Source: Ancrocorticia populi
Lineage (GTDB): Bacteria; Actinomycetota; Actinomycetes; Actinomycetales; Actinomycetaceae
Direction of reading: 5' to 3'
DNA length: 64,000 nt
Assembly (NCBI RefSeq): GCF_003123745.1
Contig: NZ_QETB01000004.1
Coordinates: 124,001 to 188,000, forward strand
Shown here piece by piece: positions 8,932-17,747 of this stretch. Under the pieces are notes generated by a model. It was not told where the DNA came from and made no database searches. It worked only from the letters and a program-made list of their open reading frames with translations. Positions within the stretch are counted from its first letter, which is position 1; every line of letters begins with the position of its first letter. Made by a program: the position numbers and the translations under genes.

Positions 8932-10179
8932 ATGTGTCCTCCACCCGCTCCCCGTTTCCTTGTTGGCCATCCGCAACTCGATCCTGTGACCGATGCGGAG
9001 CCCATCGGGGACTTCGATACCGGCTACCATCCACGCCCTCGGTTGAATATTCCGGCCTCGGGGGCATGGAAGGAAGGCGATGATCCCGGGGAGCGGGTGT
9101 TTGAGGACATCGGCCCACTAGAGCTGGAGCTTGGCTCGCGCCTGCCCAACGTGCGGATGGCTTACGAGACGTGGGGGGAGCTCAATGCGGATGGCAGCAA
9201 TGCCGTCCTGCTCTGTCACGCTCTAACGGGCGATTCACACGCGACAAGCAAATCAGGCAACAGCGGCTGGTGGCACGGGATCGTGGGCCCGGGCAAGGCC
9301 ATCGACACTACCAAATACTTCGTTGTGTGTCCCAACGTATTGGGTGGCTGCCAGGGAACCACGGGACCATCATCGATTGCGCCTGACGGGCGCCCGTGGG
9401 GGCCGCGATTTCCCGAGATCACGATGCGGGACATGGTGGCGGCCGAAGCAAAGCTGGCCGATATCCTCGGTGTGCGCGTGTGGGCGCTGATTGCCGGAGC
9501 ATCCTTTGGCGGGAACCTAGTCATGGAGTGGGCTGGGTCTTTCCCCGAGCGCACCGGGGCGATCGCCGTGCTCGTCTCGGGGCCGGCCTCCACCGCCGAG
9601 CAGGTTGCCTTCGCTCACTTCCAAAAGGAAGCCATCCTCCTAGACCCCAAGTTCCGCGGCGGCCACTACTACGATGCCGCCGACGGGGATGGGCCGCATG
9701 ACGGATTGGGTTTGGCTCGCGAGATCGCGCACTTAACATATCGGTGCGCACCCGAGCTTGCCAGCCGCTTCGATCGCACACCCCAAGAGGGCGAGGATCC
9801 CCTGCACGGCGGGCGATTCGCCGTAGAGAGTTATCTGGATTACCACGCCTATAAGCTGGCCATGCGGTTTGACGCCAACTCATACCTTGTCATCAATCAA
9901 GCCTTCATCACTCACGATATCGGGCGCGGACGCGGTGGGACTACGGCGGTGCTGGAGAATCTGCGCATGCCGGCCCTCGTGGTGCAGGTTGATTCCGATC
10001 GCCTTTTCTATCCGGATGATATGCAGGCTTTGGCAGATACCTTGCCCGGCGCCGGGCCGGTTCTCACCGTGTCCTCGCGGCACGGCCACGATGGCTTCCT
10101 CGTGGAGAACGATCAGGTTTCGGCAATTCTCGAGGACTTCTTGGCCACCCTCCCTATTGGCGGGTCTCTCCCCAATTAA
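8932..10179 (+). CDS. metX: homoserine O-acetyltransferase
   Basis: Acetyl-CoA-dependent alpha/beta-hydrolase-fold transferase that produces the metY substrate. Visible features: LCHALTGDSHA, GTTGPSS, the nucleophile elbow GASFGGNLVMEW, the Asp in VQVDSDRLFYP, and the His in SRHGHDGFLVEN. The ATG immediately follows the metY stop. Residues of about 1-40 precede the fold and are poorly conserved. It supplies O-acetylhomoserine directly to MetY, so the pair forms a two-step module. The IS110 target site begins 24 bases after the stop, so the insertion lies just outside the operon. Confidence 0.94.
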   Translation: MCPPPAPRFLVGHPQLDPVTDAEPIGDFDTGYHPRPRLNIPASGAWKEGDDPGERVFEDIGPLELELGSRLPNVRMAYETWGELNADGSNAVLLCHALTGDSHATSKSGNSGWWHGIVGPGKAIDTTKYFVVCPNVLGGCQGTTGPSSIAPDGRPWGPRFPEITMRDMVAAEAKLADILGVRVWALIAGASFGGNLVMEWAGSFPERTGAIAVLVSGPASTAEQVAFAHFQKEAILLDPKFRGGHYYDAADGDGPHDGLGLAREIAHLTYRCAPELASRFDRTPQEGEDPLHGGRFAVESYLDYHAYKLAMRFDANSYLVINQAFITHDIGRGRGGTTAVLENLRMPALVVQVDSDRLFYPDDMQALADTLPGAGPVLTVSSRHGHDGFLVENDQVSAILEDFLATLPIGGSLPN

Positions 10180-10211
10180 CTGGTGCTCTGCCCCTCATCC
10201 CATTTTTGACG

Positions 10212-10442
10212 CTGTAAGTATTGGGGTTGGCTGGTCTGGGACGAGCTGGCAGGGTTGGTGGTGGCTGTTCTCGGGGCTGGGCGTGACCCTTTTTGACGCT
10301 GTTCCCACTCTTGGTGGTGACTAGGGTTTGATATGTCCGCCTAGTGCTCGGGGGTGGCCGCTACCTGCCCGGTCCACGATGGTGATTTGATCAGAAGCTT
10401 GTCCACCCTGCGGGGCGTGACTTTTTACAGCATTATCCCGCC
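10212..10442 (+). ncRNA. candidate IS110 bridge RNA, copy 1
   Basis: Non-coding 5' end of the element, conserved with copy 2. Known IS110 bridge RNAs have a target loop and a donor loop, each with a left guide equal to the DNA top strand and a right guide complementary to it. Here TTTTTGACGCTG at 10290-10301 equals the left flank at 10203-10214. GGGTTTG at 10324-10330 is the reverse complement of the right flank CAAACCC (11580-11586). For the donor loop, AGAAGC at 10393-10398 equals the right end of the IS, and TTACAG at 10425-10430 is complementary to the left-end CTGTAA. Hairpins lie between guide pairs (CCACTCTTGGTGG in the target loop). RNA ends are not known. Confidence 0.75.
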
Positions 10443-10511
10443 GTGAAACTTTCCCGGACTGGTAACGGCCTACGGTCATTCTTTATCAGTTCTAGTGAAA
10501 GGATCACCGCA

Positions 10512-11564
10512 ATGTCTATCGTTGCAGATCATCACGGGTTTGTCATTGGCGTGGACTGCCACGCCAAAAACCACGTCTACAGTATCGCCACTGCCAGGGG
10601 CGACATTCTGGCCACACGCCAGTTCCCGACCACGGCGGCGGGGATGGGTCGGGCCATTTCTTGGGTCGGGAGAACCACTGGTGGGGACATGTCGGCGCTG
10701 TTTGCGATTGAGGGAACCGCCACCTATGGGGCCAACCTATCCCGGCTGGCCGCCCGGGCCGGCTACACGCGAGTCGAGGCCCCCTGGACAGGAAAGTCTT
10801 CCAAGGGCAAGAGCGACGAGATTGATGCCGGCAAGATCGCACGGGCGACCCTAGCCTGCCAGATCGACCAGCTACGTGACCCACGCGCGGACGGGATCCG
10901 CGGAGCCCTCGCCATTTTGCTGGCTAGCCGCAACCAGATCCAAACAGCCAAGACCAGTGCGAAAAACCAGTTGACCGCCCTGACCCGGTTCCACGATCTG
11001 GGTATCGATGTACGCAAGACAATGAGCATGAAACAGATCCGAGCCATCGCTACCTGGCAGGCCCGCGATACTGGAGATATTGCCGTGTTCTACGCCAGAC
11101 GGGAAGCAATCGACCTAGCACAGTCGATCCTTCAGCTGGAGAAGAAGGCAGCCACCAATCAGGCTGAGATCCTCGCCTTGGTTCGCCAGTCCGAAGCCGG
11201 GCCCTTGTTGGAAGAGAAAGGGTATGGTCCGATCTCGGTGGCCCAGATCTTCGTGTCGTTCTCCCATGCCGGCCGGATCGAGACCGAAGCCAAGTTCGCC
11301 GCCTTAGCCGGGGTTAACCCGGTCCCGGCTTCCTCCGGCAATACCGTGCGCCACCGCCTCAACAGGGGCGGTGATAGGCAGCTCAATAGTGCCCTGCACA
11401 CGATCGCGTTGACGAAAATGAGAACCGACGAACAAACCAAAGCCTATGTCGCTCGCCGCCGCCTAGAAGGTAAAACCGACCGTGAAATCCGCCGCTGCCT
11501 CAAACGCTACCTCGCCCGCCACGCCTACCGAACACTCAACCACACCCCACCCACCCAACCTTGA
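10512..11564 (+). CDS. IS110-family transposase (DEDD/Tnp_20), copy 1
   Basis: RNA-guided recombinase of about 350 residues. The RuvC-like domain shows the first Asp in IGVDCHAKNH, Glu in FAIEGTATYG, and the paired acids in KSDEIDAGKIAR. The C-terminal Tnp domain has GYGPISVAQIFVSF and the catalytic-serine region NPVPASSGNTVRHRLN. I use the ATG at 10512 (MSIVADHHGF), which has an AAAGGA site upstream. The in-frame ATG at 10443 would translate part of the non-coding end. The protein is about 90% identical by eye to copy 2, with scattered substitutions and no frameshift, so both may be active. Confidence 0.92.
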   Translation: MSIVADHHGFVIGVDCHAKNHVYSIATARGDILATRQFPTTAAGMGRAISWVGRTTGGDMSALFAIEGTATYGANLSRLAARAGYTRVEAPWTGKSSKGKSDEIDAGKIARATLACQIDQLRDPRADGIRGALAILLASRNQIQTAKTSAKNQLTALTRFHDLGIDVRKTMSMKQIRAIATWQARDTGDIAVFYARREAIDLAQSILQLEKKAATNQAEILALVRQSEAGPLLEEKGYGPISVAQIFVSFSHAGRIETEAKFAALAGVNPVPASSGNTVRHRLNRGGDRQLNSALHTIALTKMRTDEQTKAYVARRRLEGKTDREIRRCLKRYLARHAYRTLNHTPPTQP

Positions 11565-11579
11565 CAAACATAGAAGCAT

Positions 11580-11693
11580 CAAACCCGGTTTGGTTTCTAG
11601 AGAGTTGACGTAGACCCGAACAACTCCATCGGGAGCTGACGCAAAGCCGGTTTGGTTTCTATAGGCTTGACGCAATCTCTGGGACGACGACAG
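11580..11693. repeat. intergenic repeat array with TGACGCAA units
   Basis: Right of IS copy 1, CCGGTTTGGTTTCTA occurs at 11585-11599 and again at 11647-11661, a 62-base period. Each is preceded by CAAA(C/G) and followed by a TTGACG site (about 11604 and 11667). Joining the IS flanks shows the first unit was TGACGCAAACCCGGTTTGG, interrupted by the element. The block ends in GGGACGACGAC, the second motif of this intergenic repeat family. Confidence 0.7.
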
Positions 11694-11729
11694 GTCTACA
11701 CCTCCGCATCCACGTGGCATGATAAAACT

Positions 11730-12773
11730 ATGAACGTATGGGAGGACGACCTTCTAGGTCTTGGTTACGTACAGATGACCCTTCCCTTGCAGAGGGACGA
11801 TGAGGGGCCCGTTGTGGCCACTCTGATCAAGTACGTGCCCGAATTCGATCCGGGATCACGGGAGATCCCTGCGTCTCCAATTTTCGCAGTCTTGGCCGTG
11901 CACGGCTGGAACGATTATTTCTATCACCGCGAACTTGCTAGGGCCATCGCCGCCGCGGGTGGAGCCTTCTACGCCGTAGATCTCCGGAAGTATGGACGCA
12001 GCCTGCGGGACTGGCAGACGTTCGGCTACATCACCGATCTGACTGATTATAGTCAGGAGATCAAGGCCTGCCTTCAGGTGATTGCCGCTGACCATGACTC
12101 CATCCCACTCGTGCTTTACGGCCACTCCACCGGTGGGCTTATCACTGCGCTGTGGGCCGATGCCAACCACGGGCAGATCGACGGGCTCATCCTAAATTCC
12201 CCGTGGTTAGAGTTGCAGGCCTCTACGTCAATCCGTCAGATGGGCACTCCTATTATCGACCTTGTGGCCCGGCTTTCTCCGAAGACCGAAATCCCGCTTC
12301 CGGAAAACGATTTCTATCAACGAGCCCTGACGGCAACTCCCCCGCCGGGTGCGGAGAAGATTCCGAACGTTCCAGCGGGCACAACCGATCCATTTTGGAC
12401 CACGGGTTGGGAACCGGACCCTCGCTACCGGCGTGGTTTGGGCCAGCCCGTACGCGCTGCTTGGCTGGCCGCGATCCTCAAAGGCCAAGCTCGGGTGGCC
12501 GATGGGCTCTCGATTCGCTGTCCGGTTCTTGTGCTGACTTCAGCCTCATCCGTGACAGCGGCGAGCGAATGGCGCGAAGAACAGCGCGCCAAGGATTCGG
12601 TACTCGACGTTGAACAAATATGGAAGCGCGTGGCCCACTTAGGAAACCATGTAACGCTGGCCAAGCTGGAAGGCGCTATTCACGACGTTGTTCTTTCCCG
12701 CGAATCCGTGCGCAACAAAGCGTTCAATGAGATCAACCATTTCATCCGCGCTTACGTGACGAACGAATACTAG
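11730..12773 (+). CDS. alpha/beta hydrolase (serine aminopeptidase S33 / lysophospholipase-like)
   Basis: Predicted cytoplasmic serine ester or lipid hydrolase of 347 residues; the substrate is unknown. The oxyanion region LAVHGWNDYFYHRELA and the nucleophile elbow YGHSTGGLITAL are clear, and the His is in GAIHDVVLSRE near the C-terminus. The acid residue is probably the one after VLVLTSAS. I take the ATG at 11730 (MNVWEDDLLGLG); the ribosome site is weak, and no better start is visible downstream. The gene has its own promoter region carrying the TGACGCAA repeat array. Its TAG stop overlaps the stop of the convergent gene in a shared CTAG. Confidence 0.85.
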   Translation: MNVWEDDLLGLGYVQMTLPLQRDDEGPVVATLIKYVPEFDPGSREIPASPIFAVLAVHGWNDYFYHRELARAIAAAGGAFYAVDLRKYGRSLRDWQTFGYITDLTDYSQEIKACLQVIAADHDSIPLVLYGHSTGGLITALWADANHGQIDGLILNSPWLELQASTSIRQMGTPIIDLVARLSPKTEIPLPENDFYQRALTATPPPGAEKIPNVPAGTTDPFWTTGWEPDPRYRRGLGQPVRAAWLAAILKGQARVADGLSIRCPVLVLTSASSVTAASEWREEQRAKDSVLDVEQIWKRVAHLGNHVTLAKLEGAIHDVVLSRESVRNKAFNEINHFIRAYVTNEY

Positions 12774-14482
12774 AGTTCACCGAGGCGTTTGCCTCCGGGA
12801 ACGCGCCACACACTCCAACCGTCAACACCAGCGATTCCCGAAGCGGCCGATGCCGCTTCAGAAGGATCGGTGTACACCCGCCCATCCGGCAGCACGATCG
12901 TGCCCCACGCCGTGACCCGGGCAGATAGGCTGATGTTGCGACGCCGCTGGCTCCACACCACTGAAAAAGGGGCACCATAGCGCTGAGCGATCTGAATGAG
13001 GCGGCTGGGAGTTCCCACATGGTCGTGATCAGCAGCCCGCTGAACCGCTTCGGAAGAGAACGTTGCCGCAGATGATTCGGAGATCGTTTGCGGCACTGGG
13101 CGGCCGCCGTGCACCGGCGCGGAGTTCTCCCACAGATCCTGCTCTCGCCGAGATCCAGAAGCATCAGTCGATTGGGCGAAGGCCGTTGGACCCGTGTACC
13201 CGGGAACGTTCGCGAATGCCGAAGGCGCGGCACCGCGCTCGGGGCGGTCAAGCCGCACTGGACGCTCCGGACCGGATTCGGTAGCAGGCTTATCGCGGGA
13301 GATCTGCGAGCGCCTACTGTGGGAGCGCCGCGGCTTCTTTTCCTGAACCGGTGCCTCGGACTCTTCGCCTGCCAACATCGACCGAAGCTGATCGATCTGC
13401 GCCTCCGTGGACAATTCCTCGGGCTCTTCGAGCACGTCAGTCTCGGGCTTATCCTGCTTCTCTGGCGCATTCCGCACAACCTGAGGCTGCACTGGTTCGG
13501 GCTGTTCAGGGTGCTCCGTAACCTGCTCCGCAAATACCTCGATCGATTCTGAAGGCGACACAGATTCTTCAACTGCCGGTTCAGGCTGGCCAGCCACAGG
13601 CTCGGGATCATCCACCGGCTCCTGCGAACTTGCATTGCCCCCCGAGCCCCAATTCTCTGGAAGCGCCGGTCCCGCAGCTTCTTCGCCTACGATCTCACCG
13701 CTTACGGCTTCCGGCTCGACTTCTTGCTCGGACTCAATGGGATCGAGTGCCGGTTCTGGCAATGTTTCTGCTATCGCTTCAGGAGTAGCAGTTTCCTGCG
13801 GCGCAGGCGATTCATCGAGCTCTGTCACCTCCGCAGCAAGGGGCAGCTCTTCAGGCCCTGATGCTTCAGCCGGAGCATCCAGAAGCTGTTCGTTGTAATG
13901 CTGAGCGGAGGAAAGGATGGCCCCTAGCCGTCCGGGTTGAGGCCGCAGTTGCTCGAAAGAGACCAAGACCTGTGATCCACCGTCATGGAGGGAGGCCCTG
14001 CGAACATCCAAACCGCCGCCTGCAAGGGCATCTACTGCTGCACGGACCGTATCGTCAATGCCAAGAACCACCAAGTACAGGCGCGGTCCAGGGGCAGGAT
14101 GCGGCGGGCACGCATCAAGGAACAACCGCCAATCGCGGGGGAAGCTGCGGGCACCCGGCCCATAGATGAGAGCGAGGCTAGAGCGGCTCATTTCCCCATG
14201 CCGGCCAGCGCGCGCCAAGGAGCCAAGAAGCTCGTCCGCGTCAAGGTAATCGATCACTTCAACTGTCACAGTTTGACCAGTTGGATCCAGCGCAATGAGT
14301 GATTCTCGCGAACCGTCGCTAGCAGGCTCAGATTGCCACGCGACCGGGAACAAGGGAACGTCCAACAGCTCAATCACGCGTTCCCGAATTGCCGCCATAG
14401 ATTCAGCTGTTACTCCGGCATCGCTTGTGCTCACTGCCTGAGCAGGAACCAATCGCCCATTTTCAAGCGCGAAAACCGACAT
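12770..14482 (-). CDS. protein with degenerate nuclease-like N-domain, acidic linker and RAMA/DUF4357-like C-domain
   Basis: A 570-residue protein in three parts. Residues about 30-190 resemble a restriction-endonuclease-like fold (LIALDPTGQTVTVEVIDYLD, where active nucleases have D...ExK). The usual lysine is missing, so catalysis is doubtful. Residues about 200-400 are a disordered Glu/Pro/Ser-rich linker with a basic patch (KKPRRSHSRRSQ). The last 80 residues contain ILPDGRVYTDPSEAASAASG and GWSVWRV. This pattern matches RAMA/DUF4357 domains, which are predicted readers of modified DNA. The ATG at 14482 is the likely start. The gene stands alone and is convergent with the hydrolase gene. 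Its function is unknown. Confidence 0.6.
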   Translation of the reverse strand: MSVFALENGRLVPAQAVSTSDAGVTAESMAAIRERVIELLDVPLFPVAWQSEPASDGSRESLIALDPTGQTVTVEVIDYLDADELLGSLARAGRHGEMSRSSLALIYGPGARSFPRDWRLFLDACPPHPAPGPRLYLVVLGIDDTVRAAVDALAGGGLDVRRASLHDGGSQVLVSFEQLRPQPGRLGAILSSAQHYNEQLLDAPAEASGPEELPLAAEVTELDESPAPQETATPEAIAETLPEPALDPIESEQEVEPEAVSGEIVGEEAAGPALPENWGSGGNASSQEPVDDPEPVAGQPEPAVEESVSPSESIEVFAEQVTEHPEQPEPVQPQVVRNAPEKQDKPETDVLEEPEELSTEAQIDQLRSMLAGEESEAPVQEKKPRRSHSRRSQISRDKPATESGPERPVRLDRPERGAAPSAFANVPGYTGPTAFAQSTDASGSRREQDLWENSAPVHGGRPVPQTISESSAATFSSEAVQRAADHDHVGTPSRLIQIAQRYGAPFSVVWSQRRRNISLSARVTAWGTIVLPDGRVYTDPSEAASAASGIAGVDGWSVWRVPGGKRLGEL

Positions 14483-14610
14483 GCCAAATACCCCCTGAAC
14501 TGGGCTTGCGAGACTCCCTTAGTTTAGTCGAGTTTCAGCACTTCTAGTACTGGCACACGCTCCGCCTTAGTGTCTCCACTAACCCAATTAATATTAACGT
14601 GAAAGTCAGG

Positions 14611-17487
14611 CTATTCCGATAGACGCGACGCTGTAGCCCTCCCGTCACGCAGAAGCTCGGCCAGATGAATACCGTGAGATCCCTCCAATTGAGCGGCTTG
14701 AGTACGGCACGAGAATCCATCGGCTAAGAAGATAGCGTTCTTATCGGCATGTCGTAAGGCGGGCAGAAGCTTGTTCTCTGCCACCGCCACGGAAACGTCA
14801 TAGTGGCCCGCCTCCATACCGAAGTTTCCGGCCAAGCCACAGCAGCCCGTCACCTTGGTGATTGTTGCCCCGGTCCGTTTGAGCAGCTCCTCATCTGTGC
14901 GCCATCCCATAACCGAGTAGTGATGGCAATGGGGCTGAACCACAATTTCTACACCGGTCAGATCTGGAACGGAGAACTCTTCGGCAGGACCAATCGGTGC
15001 CGGGGCCGTGAGCAGTTCGGAGAGGGTGTACGTCATCTTCGAAACCAGCTCGCTGCGGGCATCCTCAGGAAGTAGATCCAGAAGATCAGAGCGCAGGACG
15101 GCCGTACATGAAGGCTCCACACCAACGATCGGAATACCGTTGGCGGCAAATGGTGCCAACACCTCTAGGAGGTGTGTCAGTTTCCTCTTTGCGGACGTTA
15201 GCTGACCGGTAGAGATCGAGGTAAGGCCGCAGCAGGTTGACTCCGGCGGAATGAGGACGGTGTAGCCAGCTTTCTGCAGCAGCTCAACCTCCGCGCGCGC
15301 ACCGCTCGAATCTAGGGTCTCAGAGAACGAATCGGCCCACAGCATCACGTAGCGCTTATTCCCCAGCTTGCTGGGATTAAACGAGGAGAGGCCCTTTGCC
15401 TGAGGAGACCGCGAAAACCGCTTGGTCGCGAACTTCGGCATGCCGCGACGGGGATCAATCCCGAAGATCTTGAATCCAATCTTCCTCACGGGTGCTATGG
15501 ACATGAAAGCATTAGCAACTCCGGCAACGAACGGCACCTTAGTGACAGCTCCTGCCAACGTTGGCAGGTTACCAAGCGTATAATGAGTGCGTGGCCGCTT
15601 CTTGCCCTGATAGGCGCGGAAGAGAACCTCACTGCGGTAGCGTGCCACATCGATGCCCGTGGGGCAGTCTCGCGAGCACGCCTTGCATGATAGGCACAGA
15701 TCGAGCGATTCAAGAACCTCGGGCGAATCCCAATCTGAGAAGAGCTCCCCATTGGCAAGCTCTTGAAGCACACGGGCACGCCCGCGGGTCACGTCCTTCT
15801 CATCCTGAGTTGCCGCATAGGACGGACACATGAAGAAGCCTGCATCAAATCGATCGGCACGGCAGTTACCTACTCCGGTGCAGCGGTGCACGGCTTGGGT
15901 AAAGCTATCGTCGTCGTCCCCAAAATGGAATCCACCCGCGTAGCTGAGCACGCGTGCCTCCGGGCGGCGCAGTAGGCCGTCAACGGTGTCTGGGTTCACG
16001 AGTACGCCGGGATTCAGGATACCGGCCGGATCGAACAGCGCCTTGACCTGAGCGAAAGTCTCGATAATTTCGGGCGAGTACATGCGTGGAAGCATCTCGG
16101 AGCGCGCGCGGCCATCTCCGTGTTCGCCGGATAGGCTGCCACCGTGGGAGGCCACCAAGTCCGCAGCTTGTTCCATGAAGGCCCGGAAAATCGGCGTGCT
16201 GGTTCGCGAATCGATGGGGAAATCGATGCGGATGTGCACGCATCCATCGCCGAAGTGCCCGTACATAAGCCCGTCTAGTCCGTGCTTGTTCAGCAGGGCG
16301 CGCAGCTCGCGCAGGTAATTGCCCAGTTTCTCCGGGGGAACGGCGGAATCCTCCCACCCTGCCCACGCCGGATGATCCTCAGGCGTCCGCCCGCCAAGGC
16401 CAGCGCCATCGGCGCGGATACGCCACAGTTCATCGGCTTCGGGCCCGGCGGGGCAAACTCGGTATGAGGTGGTGTTCGCTGTACGCGCCAGCTCCTCGGC
16501 GCGTGCAAGAACGTCATCCTTGCTTTCGCCTTCCTCGGCACCGATCTCGATGAACAGCCATCCGCCACCGGCGGGAAGCTCAGGTACGGAACCCTTATGG
16601 CGGCGAACAACCTCGACAAGGTGGGCATCTACGCCCTCCACCGCCAGTGGATTGTATGCCAGCAGTGCCGGAACATCGTCCGCGGCAGCAGGCATATCCT
16701 CGTACCCCAGCACCACGAGGGCCGGTGACTGGGCCACGGGGACCAGCCGCACGGTAGCCTCCGTGACAACCGCGAGCGTACCCTCCGACCCGACGAGGAA
16801 CTTCGCTAGATCCGTCCCGTTTTCCGGCAGGAGGTGCTCCAGAGAGTAGCCGGACACTTGACGCTTGAAACGCCCCATCTCCGTCCGGATAGTGGCCAGG
16901 TGATCGCTCACGATTTCGGAGAGTCCATCGACCACCGTGTCTCCGCGGCCCGCGACGATCTGGGTGCCGTCCGCAAGAAAGGCGGTGAGTTCGTGAATGT
17001 TATCGGCCGTGCGCCCGTAGGCAACGGCGTGCGGACCACATGCGTTGTTCCCGATCATGCCGCCAAAAGTCGCGCGGTTCTGCGTAGAGGGATCCGGCCC
17101 GAAACGCAGGCCGAACTTACCGGCCGCCTTCTGAAGGCTGGCCTCGATCACACCTGGCTGGACACGTGCGGTCCTCTTCTCAGGATCGATCTCCAGTATC
17201 TTGTCCATGTGACGTGAAAAATCTAGAACGATTCCCGGGCCCACGGCATTGCCTGCACAGGAGGTTCCCGCACCGCGTGAGGTAAGCGGAACACCGGTTT
17301 CGCGCGCTACGGCGAGGGCCGCAGCCACATCATCGGCATCCTTTGGGTAGGCCACAACCTTGGGGACTACACGATATGTTGAGCCATCTGTTGAGTATTC
17401 GGCCCTGCGCCGCGTTGACCCGTCCACTTCGCCTTTGAGGACGTCTTGGAGCTTTCCGGCTACATCATCGCTTGTCATCTGGTCCAT
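14611..17487 (-). CDS. fused FAD-linked and Fe-S (GlcD/GlcF-like) 2-hydroxyacid dehydrogenase
   Basis: A 958-residue enzyme of the YdiJ/Dld class, predicted to oxidise a D-2-hydroxyacid (D-lactate, glycolate or D-2-hydroxyglutarate) and pass electrons to the respiratory chain. The FAD-binding domain is first (TSRGAGTSCAGNAVGPGIVLDF split over two strands, then FGGMIGNNACGPHAVAYG). A FAD-oxidase C domain follows (GHFGDGCVHIRIDFP, LSGEHGDGRARSEML). Next are Fe-S segments (CTGVGNCRAD...CPSYAAT and CLSCKACSRDCPTG) and two CCG-type cysteine boxes (ESTCCGLTSI, TGCCGLAGNFGM). The ATG at 17487 is the likely start; a second lies at 17478. It follows the RuBisCO-PRK operon in the same direction, 260 bases away, which makes glycolate a candidate substrate (inference). 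Confidence 0.88.
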   Translation of the reverse strand: MDQMTSDDVAGKLQDVLKGEVDGSTRRRAEYSTDGSTYRVVPKVVAYPKDADDVAAALAVARETGVPLTSRGAGTSCAGNAVGPGIVLDFSRHMDKILEIDPEKRTARVQPGVIEASLQKAAGKFGLRFGPDPSTQNRATFGGMIGNNACGPHAVAYGRTADNIHELTAFLADGTQIVAGRGDTVVDGLSEIVSDHLATIRTEMGRFKRQVSGYSLEHLLPENGTDLAKFLVGSEGTLAVVTEATVRLVPVAQSPALVVLGYEDMPAAADDVPALLAYNPLAVEGVDAHLVEVVRRHKGSVPELPAGGGWLFIEIGAEEGESKDDVLARAEELARTANTTSYRVCPAGPEADELWRIRADGAGLGGRTPEDHPAWAGWEDSAVPPEKLGNYLRELRALLNKHGLDGLMYGHFGDGCVHIRIDFPIDSRTSTPIFRAFMEQAADLVASHGGSLSGEHGDGRARSEMLPRMYSPEIIETFAQVKALFDPAGILNPGVLVNPDTVDGLLRRPEARVLSYAGGFHFGDDDDSFTQAVHRCTGVGNCRADRFDAGFFMCPSYAATQDEKDVTRGRARVLQELANGELFSDWDSPEVLESLDLCLSCKACSRDCPTGIDVARYRSEVLFRAYQGKKRPRTHYTLGNLPTLAGAVTKVPFVAGVANAFMSIAPVRKIGFKIFGIDPRRGMPKFATKRFSRSPQAKGLSSFNPSKLGNKRYVMLWADSFSETLDSSGARAEVELLQKAGYTVLIPPESTCCGLTSISTGQLTSAKRKLTHLLEVLAPFAANGIPIVGVEPSCTAVLRSDLLDLLPEDARSELVSKMTYTLSELLTAPAPIGPAEEFSVPDLTGVEIVVQPHCHHYSVMGWRTDEELLKRTGATITKVTGCCGLAGNFGMEAGHYDVSVAVAENKLLPALRHADKNAIFLADGFSCRTQAAQLEGSHGIHLAELLRDGRATASRLSE

Positions 17488-17747
17488 TGGTCCATTGTGC
17501 ACGTCAACCCCTGCCAATTTCTGGGCCGTCTGGCATACGCAAAGGGACTCGCACCTAATTCGCCAAGATGAAGTGCGGGGTTGCGTCAACTCCCGGGTAG
17601 CCCGGCTCGGAGTTGCGTCAACTCTCTGGTACGGAGATTTACGACGACGACGTCTCCTCCAGCCCGCACCCACTTACGTACGTTGGTGCGGAGGCGAGGC
17701 TTCGTCGTCGCCCTCCAATTTACTCAAGTCTCTGGAAGGTGGGCCCT
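17488..17747. promoter_or_regulatory. 260-base intergenic region with paired TGACGCAA repeats and CGTCGTC hairpin
   Basis: No gene seen. On the minus strand GTTGACGCAAC occurs twice, at about 17617-17627 and 17582-17592, separated by a GC-rich spacer. ACGACGACGACG at 17641-17652 and TCGTCGTCG at 17702-17710 flank a possible hairpin CCGCACC/GGTGCGG. The region would hold the 3' end of the PRK transcript and the promoter of the FAD/Fe-S dehydrogenase gene. Confidence 0.55.

Larger units (their letters stand above)
10212..11580 (+). mobile_element. IS110-family insertion sequence, copy 1
   Basis: About 1369 bases, with edges deduced by comparing with the second copy at 34029-35397. Homology starts in TTGACGC|TGTAAG and ends in GAAGCAT|CAAACCC. 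The element has no terminal inverted repeats, a long 5' non-coding end and a single transposase gene, as expected for IS110. It sits between metX and an alpha/beta hydrolase gene. Flanking bases join to TTTTTGACGCAAACCCGG, the inferred empty site, which resembles TGACGCAA repeats elsewhere in the window. The exact edge is uncertain by one or two bases because the core is shared. Confidence 0.9.

Noticed and set aside
10443-10511. Longer N-terminus for the IS110 transposase
   Set aside because: The 23 extra residues are conserved only because the DNA is the non-coding element end; the better ribosome site precedes 10512.
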